Assembly (NCBI GenBank): GCA_013822725.1
Contig: PNKX01000006.1
Span: 1 to 39,548 of the forward strand
From: Pirellula sp.
GTDB lineage: Bacteria; Planctomycetota; Planctomycetia; Pirellulales; Lacipirellulaceae
Reading direction: 5' to 3'
Length of the DNA stretch: 39,548 bases
Part shown: piece after piece, positions 24,900 to 33,906 of the stretch
Layout of the letters: every line of letters begins with the position of its first letter
Numbering within the stretch: the first letter of the stretch is position 1
Notes under the pieces: model-generated
The model's input: only the letters and a program-made list of their open reading frames with translations
The model's database searches: none
Told to the model about the DNA's origin: nothing
Translations under genes and position numbers: made by a program

Positions 24900-25363
24900 T
24901 AGTAGTCCCGTGAGTGGTGTTGAAGTCTCTACGTCTAAACAGTGCGAAGGGCATGCCAATGCAAATTTCCATCATTGGATATTGACGCGGCAGCGCGGCG
25001 CCAAGACGACGCATGCTTACGGAAGAAGCCTTAGACGCTCATGTTGATGCGACGATTTAGCGTTTCGCCCTACGCGTTGAATCTACTCGCGGTGTGCGAG
25101 AAAGCTTTCTAGTTTGCTGAAGGTAATCACCAGCGTTCGGCACTAAAATCCGCAAGGAGACGATCCCTGAGGCCACGGACTTACGACGGTATGACCTTTG
25201 CCTCAGCCTTCGCTTCAGATCCTCTCAATGATCGCCAAATGATACTCGGCATTCCGAGACTGGTCCCTTTTGGATCAGGCTGCGGTCTAGACGAGCTAAA
25301 TTAACTGCGCTTATGGTCTGCGCAACGGCTGGCGATTGCTCCCTATGCGATGAAATAAGAATT
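24900..25363. other. Divergent promoter region
   Basis: This stretch separates the leftward YciE-type gene from the rightward dehydrogenase gene and must contain both promoters. I see no gene in it and no clear operator. The dehydrogenase frame remains open to 25313, but homology starts only at 25364. Confidence 0.45.
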
Positions 25364-26536
25364 ATGAAAGCCCTCTGTTGGCATGGAACTGGAGACGTGC
25401 GAGTCGATTCGGTTCCCGACCCCAAAATTCAAGACCCCCGCGATATCATCGTGCGGGTCACCGCGAGTGGCATCTGCGGCTCTGACCTCCATCTTTACGA
25501 CGGTTTCATGCCGACGATGGAGTCGGGCGATATTCTCGGCCATGAGCCGATGGGCGAAGTCGTCGAAGTCGGCTCTGCAATCACCAACCTGAAGAAGGGC
25601 GATCGGGTCGTCGTGCCTTTCGTCATCGCCTGCGGCAGCTGCTTCTTCTGTCAGAAGAAGCTGTATTCGTGCTGCGACGCCTCGAATCCCAACGCCGAGA
25701 TGGCCAGCAAGGCGATGGGGCACTCGCCTGCGGGCCTCTTTGGCTTTTCACATATGCTCGGCGGATTTCCTGGCGGTCAAGCCGAGTGCCTCCGCGTTCC
25801 CTATGCTGATGTCGGACCTTTAAGAATTGAGTCCGACCTGCCCGATGAGATGGTGGTCTTCCTTTCAGACATCTTCCCCACTGGGTACATGGCAGCCGAG
25901 AACTGCGGCATTGAGCCAGGCGACACGGTCGCTGTTTGGGGCTGTGGGCCTGTCGCCCAGTTCGCAATCAAAAGTGCATGGATGCTCGGCGCCTCCCGAG
26001 TAATCGCAATCGACCGCGTCTCCGAGCGCCTGCAAATGGCCGCCACGCATGGGAAGGCAGAGACAATCAACTTCGACGAGGTCGACGTCTATGATCAGTT
26101 GCAGGAAATGACAAAAGGCAGAGGTCCTGATCGCTGTATCGACGCAGTCGGCTGCGAGGCTCACGCCAGCGGCTCGGTCGACGCCGTCCTGGACAAAGTG
26201 AAAACTGCCGTGATGCTCGGCACCGATCGCGCTCATGTGCTCCGCGAAGCGATCATGTGCTGCCGTAAAGCTGGCACTATTTCGGTTCCGGGCGCGTATA
26301 TCGGCTTTCCTGACAAGCTACCGTTTGGCGCGTTTATGAATAAGGGGCTTACGATGCGCACCGGTCAAACCCACATGCAACATTACATGGGGCCGTTGCT
26401 CAAGAAGATCGAAGCTGGAGAGATCGATCCCTCGTTCGTTATCACTCATCGCGTCAAGCTTGAAGACGCTCCGGAGGCTTATAAGACGTTTCGCGACAAG
26501 AAGGATGGGTGCGTGAAGGTTGTTCTCAAGCCGTAA
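25364..26536 (+). CDS. Zinc-dependent alcohol/formaldehyde dehydrogenase
   Basis: This 390-residue medium-chain dehydrogenase begins [20 protein letters not shown]. The catalytic zinc site is in [13 protein letters not shown] and [12 protein letters not shown]. The structural zinc cysteines lie in [15 protein letters not shown], and the Rossmann motif is [13 protein letters not shown]. The overall pattern, including [20 protein letters not shown], fits the glutathione-independent formaldehyde-dehydrogenase-like branch. It probably oxidises small aldehydes or alcohols with NAD. This type often accompanies catalase and YciE genes. The start at 25364 matches the family N-terminus. Confidence 0.9.
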   Translation: MKALCWHGTGDVRVDSVPDPKIQDPRDIIVRVTASGICGSDLHLYDGFMPTMESGDILGHEPMGEVVEVGSAITNLKKGDRVVVPFVIACGSCFFCQKKLYSCCDASNPNAEMASKAMGHSPAGLFGFSHMLGGFPGGQAECLRVPYADVGPLRIESDLPDEMVVFLSDIFPTGYMAAENCGIEPGDTVAVWGCGPVAQFAIKSAWMLGASRVIAIDRVSERLQMAATHGKAETINFDEVDVYDQLQEMTKGRGPDRCIDAVGCEAHASGSVDAVLDKVKTAVMLGTDRAHVLREAIMCCRKAGTISVPGAYIGFPDKLPFGAFMNKGLTMRTGQTHMQHYMGPLLKKIEAGEIDPSFVITHRVKLEDAPEAYKTFRDKKDGCVKVVLKP

Positions 26537-26745
26537 TTGACTTTATTTCGGTCAACTTGGGCGTTAAGGGGCGCGCTGACTAGCTACCGATTGTTATTCA
26601 GGAGGGCCGCGACCTTTCGCAGAATAGCGCCGCCCCGTCTTCGAGTAAGATGTTGGGCGAGCTTGCATGTGTGGATCGGACGGAGCCCAGCAAATCTTTC
26701 CCGCCTGTTCTCTTTCCGCCAAACTTCTTCTTCACCTTAGAGTCA

Positions 26746-28716
26746 ATGATGAGTACGTCCCAAGGACCGCCACCCGAGCGGCCCAGCGTTGCTACCCAAT
26801 CGACGTACAAACTTCGTGAAGTGGAGCAACACTTCGCAGAGTTAGTCGCCAGCGTTGAAGATCACGCGATATTCCTCTTAGATCCTAATGGCATCGTTGT
26901 GAGTTGGAATGCTGGGGCGCAGCGTATCAAGGGCTACAAGCCGCACGAGATTATTGGCAAGTCCTTCACAAACTTCTATATGCCGGAATCAATCGAGGCA
27001 GCGTGGCCGCAAGAAGAGCTTCGACGAGCGGCTGCGACGGGCCGCTTGCAGGACGAAGGATGGCGGCTACGAAAGGACGGAAGCAGGATCTGGGCGAATG
27101 TGGTTATTACTGCTTTGCGCGACTCCTCGGGCGAACTCCGCGGTTTCCTGAAAATTACGCGCGATCTAACAGAGCGCAAACAAGCTGAAGAGAAACTGCG
27201 CCAGAGCGAGGAGCGTCTCCGGCTGATGGTTGAGAGCGTTCAGGATTATGCCATCTTTATGCTCGACTCCGAAGGTCTCGTGATGAGTTGGAACGCCGGA
27301 GCCGAACGGATTAAGGGCTATCACGCGGAGGAGATTATCGGCAAACACTTTTCAACGTTTTACACGTCGAAGGATATCGCCGCAGAGAAACCCAAGTGGG
27401 AATTAGAAGCAGCCATTCGCGACGGACGCGTCGAAGACGAAGGATGGCGAGTGCGAAAAGATGGCTCTCAATTCTGGGCAAACGTTATTATTACCGCCCT
27501 GCACGATACTCACGGGATCTTGCGAGGTTTCGCCAAGATCACGCGAGATCTGACCGACAAGCGGCAGGTCGAAGAACTGCAATCAGCGGATCGCCAAAAG
27601 AATGAATTCTTGGCGATGCTCGCTCACGAACTTCGCAATCCGTTGGCGCCGATTCGCAACGGCGTAGAACTACTAAAGATGTCTAGTAGATGCGAACCAG
27701 ACATATATGATACGACGCAGATGATGGAACGCCAGATTATCCATTTAGTACGATTGGTCGATGATTTACTCGATGTTTCTCGAATTGTCACCGGAAAAAT
27801 TCATCTCGAGCGTGAACTGATCGACGTCAGCGAGTTCATCGACCGCGCCGTGGAGGAAGTCCAACCCACGATTGACGGCCGCGGTCACGAACTCATATTG
27901 GTCCGGCCAACTCGACCGCTCGTCATCGATGGGGACATCGTACGGTTGGCTCAAGTAATCAGCAATCTGCTGACTAATGCTGCTAAGTTCACCGACAACC
28001 CTAGTCAGATCTGGCTCACCGTCGAGTCGCATCATGAAGAGGTATTCATTCGCGTACGCGATGAAGGAATTGGCATCGAGGCAGATCAGTTGGAACGTAT
28101 TTTCAAGCTCTTCGAACAGGGCGACACGACAGTTTCCCGCAACCGCGGAGGATTGGGAGTCGGGCTGACGTTGGTGAAGAGAATCGTGGAACTGCACGGA
28201 GGAAGTGTTTCAGCGACAAGCGGGGGCAATTCACCTGGCAGCGAATTCATCGTTCGTCTTCCACTTTCAAATCAATTGTCAACGCGATCCCATCCCAGTC
28301 CGTCCATGATGGCGCGCCATCGCAAGTCAAATCGTCGCATACTCGTAGTTGATGACAATGTGGACGCGGCGGTGAGCGTCGCGAAGATGCTTAAGCTGTG
28401 GGGACACGAAGTTGAAACAGCCTACAATGGACCTGACGCACTTAAAACTGCTCACAGATTCAACCCGGACGTCGTTCTGCTTGACATCGGAATGCCGGGA
28501 ATGAATGGCTATGAGGTCGCTAAACAAATGCGGGCTGAGCGAGAGTTTGATGCGGTAATCATTACGGCGTTGACTGGCTATGGCCAAAGTGAGGATCGGC
28601 TTCGATCATCAGAGGCGGGATTCAACCATCATATGACCAAGCCTCCCGATCCGGCTGCGCTCGCGGCACTGCTTGCGTCACCAGATGCCTACACCGACAC
28701 CGACGAAAAAGCCTAA
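26746..28716 (+). CDS. PAS-PAS hybrid sensor histidine kinase with receiver
   Basis: About 656 residues. Two closely similar PAS domains (VEDHAIFLLDPNGIVVSWN and VQDYAIFMLDSEGLVMSWN, each followed by GAxRIKGY) precede a HisKA domain with the phospho-acceptor His in LAMLAHELRNPLAPIRNG. The ATPase domain shows NLLTNAAKF, VRDEGIGIEADQLERIF and GGLGVGLTLVKRIVELHGG. A C-terminal receiver has VVDDNVDAA and the phospho-Asp in VVLLDIGMPGMNGYE. No TM segment is visible, so sensing is cytoplasmic. The duplicated PAS domains suggest an internal duplication. It may control the surrounding stress genes, but no partner regulator is nearby. Confidence 0.9.
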   Translation: MMSTSQGPPPERPSVATQSTYKLREVEQHFAELVASVEDHAIFLLDPNGIVVSWNAGAQRIKGYKPHEIIGKSFTNFYMPESIEAAWPQEELRRAAATGRLQDEGWRLRKDGSRIWANVVITALRDSSGELRGFLKITRDLTERKQAEEKLRQSEERLRLMVESVQDYAIFMLDSEGLVMSWNAGAERIKGYHAEEIIGKHFSTFYTSKDIAAEKPKWELEAAIRDGRVEDEGWRVRKDGSQFWANVIITALHDTHGILRGFAKITRDLTDKRQVEELQSADRQKNEFLAMLAHELRNPLAPIRNGVELLKMSSRCEPDIYDTTQMMERQIIHLVRLVDDLLDVSRIVTGKIHLERELIDVSEFIDRAVEEVQPTIDGRGHELILVRPTRPLVIDGDIVRLAQVISNLLTNAAKFTDNPSQIWLTVESHHEEVFIRVRDEGIGIEADQLERIFKLFEQGDTTVSRNRGGLGVGLTLVKRIVELHGGSVSATSGGNSPGSEFIVRLPLSNQLSTRSHPSPSMMARHRKSNRRILVVDDNVDAAVSVAKMLKLWGHEVETAYNGPDALKTAHRFNPDVVLLDIGMPGMNGYEVAKQMRAEREFDAVIITALTGYGQSEDRLRSSEAGFNHHMTKPPDPAALAALLASPDAYTDTDEKA

Positions 28717-28858
28717 AAAATCGTCAATGCCGGCCATACATGTAGATGATGCCGACGGGCGCCACCCAGAGGGACCGGACAGCAGGATCTTAGGACGTGG
28801 CAACTATCCAGAGCAAATCGCTAACGCCGAGCGGAGAGTACTAACTGGTGTCAGGTGA
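28685..28858 (+). CDS. Possible small protein overlapping the kinase 3' end
   Basis: In another frame an ATG at 28685, inside the kinase's last codons, opens 57 residues. They begin MPTPTPTKKPKKS, followed by MPAIHVDDADGRHPEGPDS and a helix (PEQIANAERRVL). The second ATG (28727) lies just after the kinase stop. Composition outside the overlap looks protein-like, but I know no family. Confidence 0.3.
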   Translation: MPTPTPTKKPKKSSMPAIHVDDADGRHPEGPDSRILGRGNYPEQIANAERRVLTGVR

Positions 28859-29018
28859 AGAATGAATGACTCCTCGTCGCATCCCTTTTTACCACCAGGA
28901 ATTTAACAATCGTCACAAAGACTCGATAAAACTTGGCGCCTCTTGCAAGGATGCAAAGAGGGAAGTAGATTCCGTAAACCTCGGCAAGAGAAGAGGTTAT
29001 AAGAATCGCTAGATTAGC

Positions 29019-29060
29019 CTCATAACCTCGAGGTCGTCGGTTCGAATCCGGCCCCCGCCA
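29019..29060 (+). tRNA. 3' half of tRNA-Met(CAU)-like gene, second copy
   Basis: Anticodon loop CTCATAA (anticodon CAT), the variable region, T-arm (GTCGG-TTCGAAT-CCGGC) and acceptor strand CCCCGCC plus A are all present. The 5' half is missing: the bases before the loop do not pair with those after it. It matches the piece at 7166-7207 almost exactly from AGGTCG onward. Confidence 0.7.
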
Positions 29061-29380
29061 TTTTCAGAAGTCTAAGTCCGCATTGGACTTAGACCTTTCC
29101 TCCCAGGCAGCGCACAGTGGACGCTAAAGAGGGATGTCGCGATGGGGCATCCTCTTTTGTGGGTTTTATGACCCGCAAAAATCTCATGGCTTTGTCCAAG
29201 AGTGCTGCTTGTGCAACTATTGTCTTAGGCAGTCGCTCAGACCGTTTCGGGGCTTTTTGCCGGCAAATTGATAAGTCTGATCGCATCTTCCCGCCGCTGA
29301 CATGGTAATCAAGACTTCCTGTCAAATTGACTCCGTCACGATGTCGCGCGGTGAATTGCCTCAGGGTCACTGGTTCGAAT
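29019..29380 (+). repeat. 362-bp direct repeat, copy B (tRNA-headed)
   Basis: This is the second copy of the unit at 7166-7527, of the same length and order. It has a tRNA-Met-like 3' half (29019-29060), hairpin GTCTAAGTC/GACTTAGAC (29070-29078/29086-29094), hairpin AAAGAGG/CCTCTTT (from 29126) and hairpin TTTTGTGGG/CCCGCAAAA (29155-29163/29172-29180). It ends with a T-arm-like piece (29358-29380). Relative to copy A, pair A7309-T7322 is replaced by G29162-C29173, and T7307-A7324 by a T-G wobble, so the third hairpin is preserved despite sequence change. Confidence 0.75.
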
Positions 29381-29477
29381 ACCTGATCTATAGTTACTCG
29401 CGGTGCATTTAGACGCGCTGTAATGCTAGAACGCGTGTTGAACTGACAGGTACAGCTCGAATGCACCGTTGGGACGC

Positions 29478-29839
29478 TCAAGCAAGTGTCGTCGTCACGT
29501 CGATGTTGCCGTGCACCGCCTTGGAGTATGGGCAGATCGGGTGTGCGGCCTCGATCAGGGACTGGGCTTGCTCGCGCTCGATCCCCGGCACGCTAACGTG
29601 AGTCGGGCGCGGGCGCCGTCGGCCAGGTTCAGGTCGATCTCGGCGTCGACGGCCAACTCGCCCGGGAGCTTGATCTTGCGCTGCGACGCGGCGAGCTGGA
29701 TCGCGCCCATGTAACAGGCCGACCAGGCCGCGCCGAAGAGGTTCTCGGCCGCCGGATGGGGCTCCGGCAGCTTGAGGTCGAACAGGCCGTCGCTGCTGCG
29801 CGCAGCGCCGTTGCGGCCGCTAGTGGTGTGGGTTTTGGC
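29478..29839 (-). pseudogene. OsmC/Ohr-type peroxidase remnant, 5'-truncated and frameshifted
   Basis: The frame begins without a start codon directly after the stop of the DJ-1-like gene. It encodes [17 protein letters not shown] and [19 protein letters not shown], which holds the peroxidatic Cys. After ARARLT near 29597 the homology shifts frame to [19 protein letters not shown] and [14 protein letters not shown], with the second Cys, ending at 29478. About six N-terminal residues of a normal protein are missing. Intact members reduce organic hydroperoxides; this copy should be inactive. It is visibly more GC-rich than the adjacent DJ-1-like gene. Confidence 0.85.
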
Positions 29840-30514
29840 TCAGGTACCTTTCAACTGGGCGACCATCTTTTCGGCAACGCCTTTGGCTGAAGCAGGATTC
29901 TGTCCCGTGACGAGGTTGCCGTCGGCAATACTGAAGGCCTGCCACGGCGACGTTTTGTGAAAGAAAGCGCCTTGTTGGGTGAGCGCAGTTTCCAATTCAA
30001 AAGGTACATCCGCCTTCGCGTAGTTTTCTTCTTCTTCGTTTGTAAACGAACTGATGTTCTTTCCTGCCAGCAAATAGCTGCCGTCGCTCAACCTGACGTT
30101 CAACAACGATACCGGGCCATGACAAACGGCCCCTACGATCGCCCTTCGCTCGTAAGTCTCCTTGATGACTTGCTTGAGCAGCGGGTGTTCCGGCATGTCG
30201 ACCATCGGGGCTAGTCCGCCAGGCATGAAAATGGCGTCATATGGACTCGTATCTACGTCGGAAAGTTTTTTGGCTTTCTGCATTGAGGCCCATCCGTTCC
30301 CTACCAAGAAGGAAAGGTTATCAGGATCGTTAGCTAAGTTGAGCGCATCCAAAAACGGAGTATCGCCGGAGAGGCTGGCGAAGTCGATTTGGTATTTTGC
30401 TCGATCGAACTCGGCGTAAGGATGAGCGACCTCCGGCAGAAAGTTACCTGTTCTTCGATGGCGCGGGCCGATCGCGTAAGCGTTCGAAACTATTATCAGT
30501 ACCTTTGTGGTCAC
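29840..30514 (-). CDS. DJ-1/PfpI-family protein (Hsp31-like)
   Basis: This 224-residue class-I glutamine-amidotransferase-like protein starts at GTG 30514, preceded by GAGGGGGG. The nucleophile-elbow Cys is in IVGAVCHGPVSLL. The upstream acidic part (FLPEVAHPYAEF) supplies the Glu typical of the Hsp31/glyoxalase-III-like branch, and MPGGLAPMVDMPEHP is the family oxyanion region. Members act as holdases or detoxify methylglyoxal. Its stop codon is in the same frame as the OsmC remnant that begins at the next base. Confidence 0.9.
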   Translation of the reverse strand: MTTKVLIIVSNAYAIGPRHRRTGNFLPEVAHPYAEFDRAKYQIDFASLSGDTPFLDALNLANDPDNLSFLVGNGWASMQKAKKLSDVDTSPYDAIFMPGGLAPMVDMPEHPLLKQVIKETYERRAIVGAVCHGPVSLLNVRLSDGSYLLAGKNISSFTNEEEENYAKADVPFELETALTQQGAFFHKTSPWQAFSIADGNLVTGQNPASAKGVAEKMVAQLKGT

Positions 30515-30588
30515 AATAGAACCCCCCTCACGTTTCTAAGTGCGTACAGCTTCATGGAGCGTCCTTCCTCAGCATGCGGACTGAAACC

Positions 30589-31413
30589 TCATGAGCGGAT
30601 GAATTCAAGCACGTCCTTATTGATCTCCTCTGCCTGTGTGGTGGGCATACCATGCGGAAAACCCTTGTACGTCTTCAGTGTACCGTTTTTTACTAGCTTG
30701 ACCGTCAATGGCCCTGAATCCGCATATGGCACAATCTGATCGTCATCGCCGTGCATTATCAGAGTAGGGACGGAGATCTTCTTGAGGTCTTCCGTGAAAT
30801 CGGTCTGCGAGAAGGCGACAATTCCATCGTAGTGAGCCTTTATTCCGCCCATCATGCCTTGTCGCCACCAATTGCGGATCGCGCCTTCGACAACATTCGC
30901 ACCCGGCCGATTGAACCCGTAGAACGGACCGCTCGCAATATCTAGATAGAATTGCGAGCGATTTGCTGCCAGCTTGGCTTGAAAGTCGTCGAAAACGTCT
31001 TTCGGAAGACCATCGGGATTCGCCGCCGTTTTCACCATGAGCGGCGGCACCGCGCTGATTAAGACCGCCTTGGCCACTCGCTCGGCTCCGTGACGCGCGA
31101 TGTAGCGCACGACCTCACCACCGCCGGTCGAGTGTCCTACATGGACCGCTTCCTTTAAGTCCAATTCGGCTGTGAGCGCCGCGAGATCGTCCGCATAGTG
31201 GTCCATATCGTGCCCATCGTCCGATTGACTGGAACGGCCATGGCCTCGCCGGTCGTGAGCAATAACTCGATAGCCTTGGTTCAAGAAGAACATCAGCTGC
31301 GCATCCCAGTCATCTGACGACAGCGGCCAGCCATGCGAAAACACGATTGGTTGTCCGGTGCCCCAATCTTTATAGAAGATCTGGACGCCGTCGTTTGTTG
31401 TGATCATGCTCAT
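30589..31413 (-). CDS. Alpha/beta hydrolase, non-heme haloperoxidase type
   Basis: A 274-residue alpha/beta hydrolase. It begins [20 protein letters not shown] with the oxyanion [10 protein letters not shown], the nucleophile Ser in [15 protein letters not shown], the acid Asp in [13 protein letters not shown] and the final His in [10 protein letters not shown]. This is the cofactor-free chloroperoxidase/esterase group. Its natural reaction is usually ester hydrolysis or perhydrolysis. A GGAG-type ribosome binding site precedes the ATG. It is cytoplasmic and shares direction with the flanking stress genes. Confidence 0.9.
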   Translation of the reverse strand: MSMITTNDGVQIFYKDWGTGQPIVFSHGWPLSSDDWDAQLMFFLNQGYRVIAHDRRGHGRSSQSDDGHDMDHYADDLAALTAELDLKEAVHVGHSTGGGEVVRYIARHGAERVAKAVLISAVPPLMVKTAANPDGLPKDVFDDFQAKLAANRSQFYLDIASGPFYGFNRPGANVVEGAIRNWWRQGMMGGIKAHYDGIVAFSQTDFTEDLKKISVPTLIMHGDDDQIVPYADSGPLTVKLVKNGTLKTYKGFPHGMPTTQAEEINKDVLEFIRS

Positions 31414-31463
31414 TGCCTGAATTCTCCGTAAGAAGGTTAGCGCAGTCGGACGTCCCGAGAAGT

Positions 31464-32450
31464 CTAAGGTCGTGCGCTCAGTTTTTTGCTTGCCACGTGT
31501 TTGTCCAAAAAGTTTCGCATGAGCTTCGCTATTTCATCGCCGTGTGTTTCGAGGGCGAAGTGCCCCGCGTCCAGCAGGTGAAACTCCAGCGTTCTCAAAT
31601 CCCGCTTGTAGGGCTCAGCTCCCGCAGCTGGAAAAATCTTGTCATTCTTGCCCCACGCAATGAGCATCGGCGGTTGATGCTTGCGGAAATATTCCTGCCA
31701 GCTGGGATATAGCGGCGGATTGCTGCCGTAGCTCAAAAACAAGTCCAGCTGAATATCGTCGTTGCCTTTACGATCGAGCAGGAACTGATCCTCAGCCGCG
31801 CCATCGGGGCTGACCAGTTCTAGGTCTTTCACCCCGTCGGTGTACTGCCATTTGGTGGCGTCGTAGGTCACCAGGTTACGAATGGAATCACGCTTCGCCT
31901 GGCTCTTTGGCTCCTTCCAATACTCTTTGATCGGCTTCCAGAAGTCGTTGTCGAGTCCCTCGTCGTAAGCGTTCCCGTTTTGCACGACGATGGCCGTGAT
32001 TCTTTCGGGATGTTTGACTGCGAGCCGATAACCAACCGGAGCGCCATAGTTCTGAACGTACAGGGCATAATTAGTCAGCCCGACCTTCTCGGTGAATTCA
32101 TCAATCACATTCGCCAGATTATCGAACGTGTATTTGAATTTATCATGCGGAGGCATCGAGCTATGGCCGTAGCCCGGATAGTCGGGTGCCACCAGGTGAT
32201 ACTTATCAGCAAGTGCAGGAATCAAATTACGGAACATTTGCGAGCTCGTCGGGAAGCCGTGCAAAAGAAGAATTGTCGGCGCATCCTTTGGTCCCGCTTC
32301 ACGGTAGAAGATATCAACATCACCGACCTTCACAGTCTTGTAGCGCACCCTATTGGAATCGTTAGCAATGGCAAATTCAGCCAGACTGACGACCAATGCA
32401 ATTGCGCCGCACAGTGCGAGTGAAAATCTTAAATTCGTCATCGAGTACAT
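31464..32450 (-). CDS. Exported alpha/beta hydrolase with Asp-to-Asn nucleophile
   Basis: The start at 32450 has GGAG eight bases upstream. It gives a signal peptide ([20 protein letters not shown]) and 328 residues. The fold resembles haloalkane-dehalogenase/epoxide-hydrolase-like enzymes: [18 protein letters not shown] (oxyanion), [10 protein letters not shown], the elbow [14 protein letters not shown], and the catalytic His near [12 protein letters not shown]. In relatives the elbow reads (Q/M/F)DYGAPVG with a nucleophilic Asp. Here the codon is AAC (Asn), one base from GAC. The protein may be impaired or altered in activity. Export is inferred from the signal peptide. Confidence 0.85.
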   Translation of the reverse strand: MYSMTNLRFSLALCGAIALVVSLAEFAIANDSNRVRYKTVKVGDVDIFYREAGPKDAPTILLLHGFPTSSQMFRNLIPALADKYHLVAPDYPGYGHSSMPPHDKFKYTFDNLANVIDEFTEKVGLTNYALYVQNYGAPVGYRLAVKHPERITAIVVQNGNAYDEGLDNDFWKPIKEYWKEPKSQAKRDSIRNLVTYDATKWQYTDGVKDLELVSPDGAAEDQFLLDRKGNDDIQLDLFLSYGSNPPLYPSWQEYFRKHQPPMLIAWGKNDKIFPAAGAEPYKRDLRTLEFHLLDAGHFALETHGDEIAKLMRNFLDKHVASKKLSARP

Positions 32451-32527
32451 GGCAACGTCTCCGAAGTTTGAGTTTGTCGTAAAGTGATAAAGTGTCCATT
32501 CTGAACGAAGCTTTGATATCACAGTGG

Positions 32528-33283
32528 CTATATTTGCGCTGCTCCGCCATCCACGAAGAGTTCGATTCCGTTTACATAGCTGCTGTCATCAGAGGCTAAA
32601 AACAGGACGGCCTTTGCGATCTCGTCCGGCATTCCGGCTCTCCCAAGTGGGGTCGTGGCCGCTGCTTGAGACTCCATTTCTCTTATCTGCTCATCGTTTA
32701 GTCCCAGTTGATTCTTATAGGCTGGGGTTACCACTGTGCCGGGCGCAACTACGTTGACTCTAATCTGCCGCCCTCGCAAATCGACTGACCACGTCCGCGC
32801 GAATGATCGGAGCGCAGCTTTCGTGGCCGCATATACGCTGAACGCAGGAAAGCCTTTAACTGAGACCATCGAACCGTTGAGGATGATCGATGCGCCAGCG
32901 GGCATTAGCGGTAGCGCCTTCTGCACCGTGAACAAGGTTCCCTTGATATTTATCCCGAGCCACTTATCAACGGGTGCCTCAGTGATCTCTCCCAAAGGGA
33001 CGAACTCTCCTCCGCCAGCATTGGCAAAGAGCACGTCAAGCTTGCTCACCTCGTTCTTGATTTGCTCGAAGAGTCGATCGAGATCCGCCATCTTCGAAAT
33101 GTCACCTTGCACGGCAACTGCGCCGTGCCCAATGTCAATTACGGCAGCGTCGAGATCGTTCTGTCTACGACCTGTGATGTAAACCTTTGCCCCTTCGTTT
33201 GCGAATCGCTTTGCAGTGGCAAGTCCGAGGCCGCTACTGCCGCCAGTTACTAGTGCGATTTTGCCTTCAAGTTTCTTTGACAT
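32528..33283 (-). CDS. Short-chain dehydrogenase/reductase
   Basis: A classical SDR of 251 residues. The cofactor motif is [17 protein letters not shown], followed by [10 protein letters not shown] (NAG motif) and the catalytic Ser in [25 protein letters not shown] holds Tyr and Lys, and the C-terminal segment is [24 protein letters not shown] after the second strand suggests NADP preference. The substrate cannot be told. The frame stays open upstream to 33400, but homology starts at [14 protein letters not shown] (33283). It lies downstream of the broken dps. Confidence 0.9.
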   Translation of the reverse strand: MSKKLEGKIALVTGGSSGLGLATAKRFANEGAKVYITGRRQNDLDAAVIDIGHGAVAVQGDISKMADLDRLFEQIKNEVSKLDVLFANAGGGEFVPLGEITEAPVDKWLGINIKGTLFTVQKALPLMPAGASIILNGSMVSVKGFPAFSVYAATKAALRSFARTWSVDLRGRQIRVNVVAPGTVVTPAYKNQLGLNDEQIREMESQAAATTPLGRAGMPDEIAKAVLFLASDDSSYVNGIELFVDGGAAQI

Positions 33284-33357
33284 GGTGATCGTGTTTTCTA
33301 ATTCGGAAGTATCGAATTGTTTGTGGCGCACTGATGACCAAAAAAAGTCAACCTTTG

Positions 33358-33841
33358 TTACCGTTCGGCTTGAAGGTGCGCCTCGACGAACCACAGCCAT
33401 GTGTCGATGCCTCGAGATACCTCAGTGAATAAGTCGGCGGTATCGAGGTCGCCAAAATCGTTGGCCTCTTTGATTGCCTTTCGCACTAACTTATCGAATG
33501 CGGGGAAGTCTGAAGAGAGTGCCTCGACGTGACTGCGTCCATCGACTGCAGCGATCGGGTACTCAGTAAGCGACGTCTTCTTTGCAACCAGCGAGCAGTT
33601 CCCTCGGTTACACCGCCCAGTTGAACTAGTCGTTCCGCAATGTCATCAACATAATCTTCGACCTCCTCATTAATTTTGTCGATTAGCTCATGCAGTGCGA
33701 TTAAGTGCGGTCCTTTCACACTCCAATGGGCTTGTTTGGCTTGAGTCTGCAGATCGGCGCAGTTGCTAGTCGGGCGTTAAGTAGCGCGATGGCCTGCGTT
33801 CGGATCGACTCCGATAAATCATTCTTCGTTGAGTACAACAT
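33358..33841 (-). pseudogene. dps: dps, two frameshifts
   Basis: Three consecutive frames together encode a full Dps-type ferritin. The first is MLYSTKNDLSESIRTQAIAL from 33841. After about 33760 a second frame gives QTQAKQAHWSVKGPHLIALH and ELIDKINEEVEDYVDDIAER. After about 33590 a third frame gives VAKKTSLTEYPIAAVDG, then SHVEALSSDFPAF and [20 protein letters not shown], with a stop at 33358. Each switch equals a net loss of one base. The ferroxidase residues (HW, and the Asp/Glu in the second helix) are still present, so decay is recent. Dps normally binds DNA and oxidises iron under stress. Confidence 0.9.
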
Positions 33842-33906
33842 CGCAGTTCTCCAAGAAATGAATACGAATTAGGACGCGATGGCGGCGGAGTGCTTCAATT
33901 GACGAG

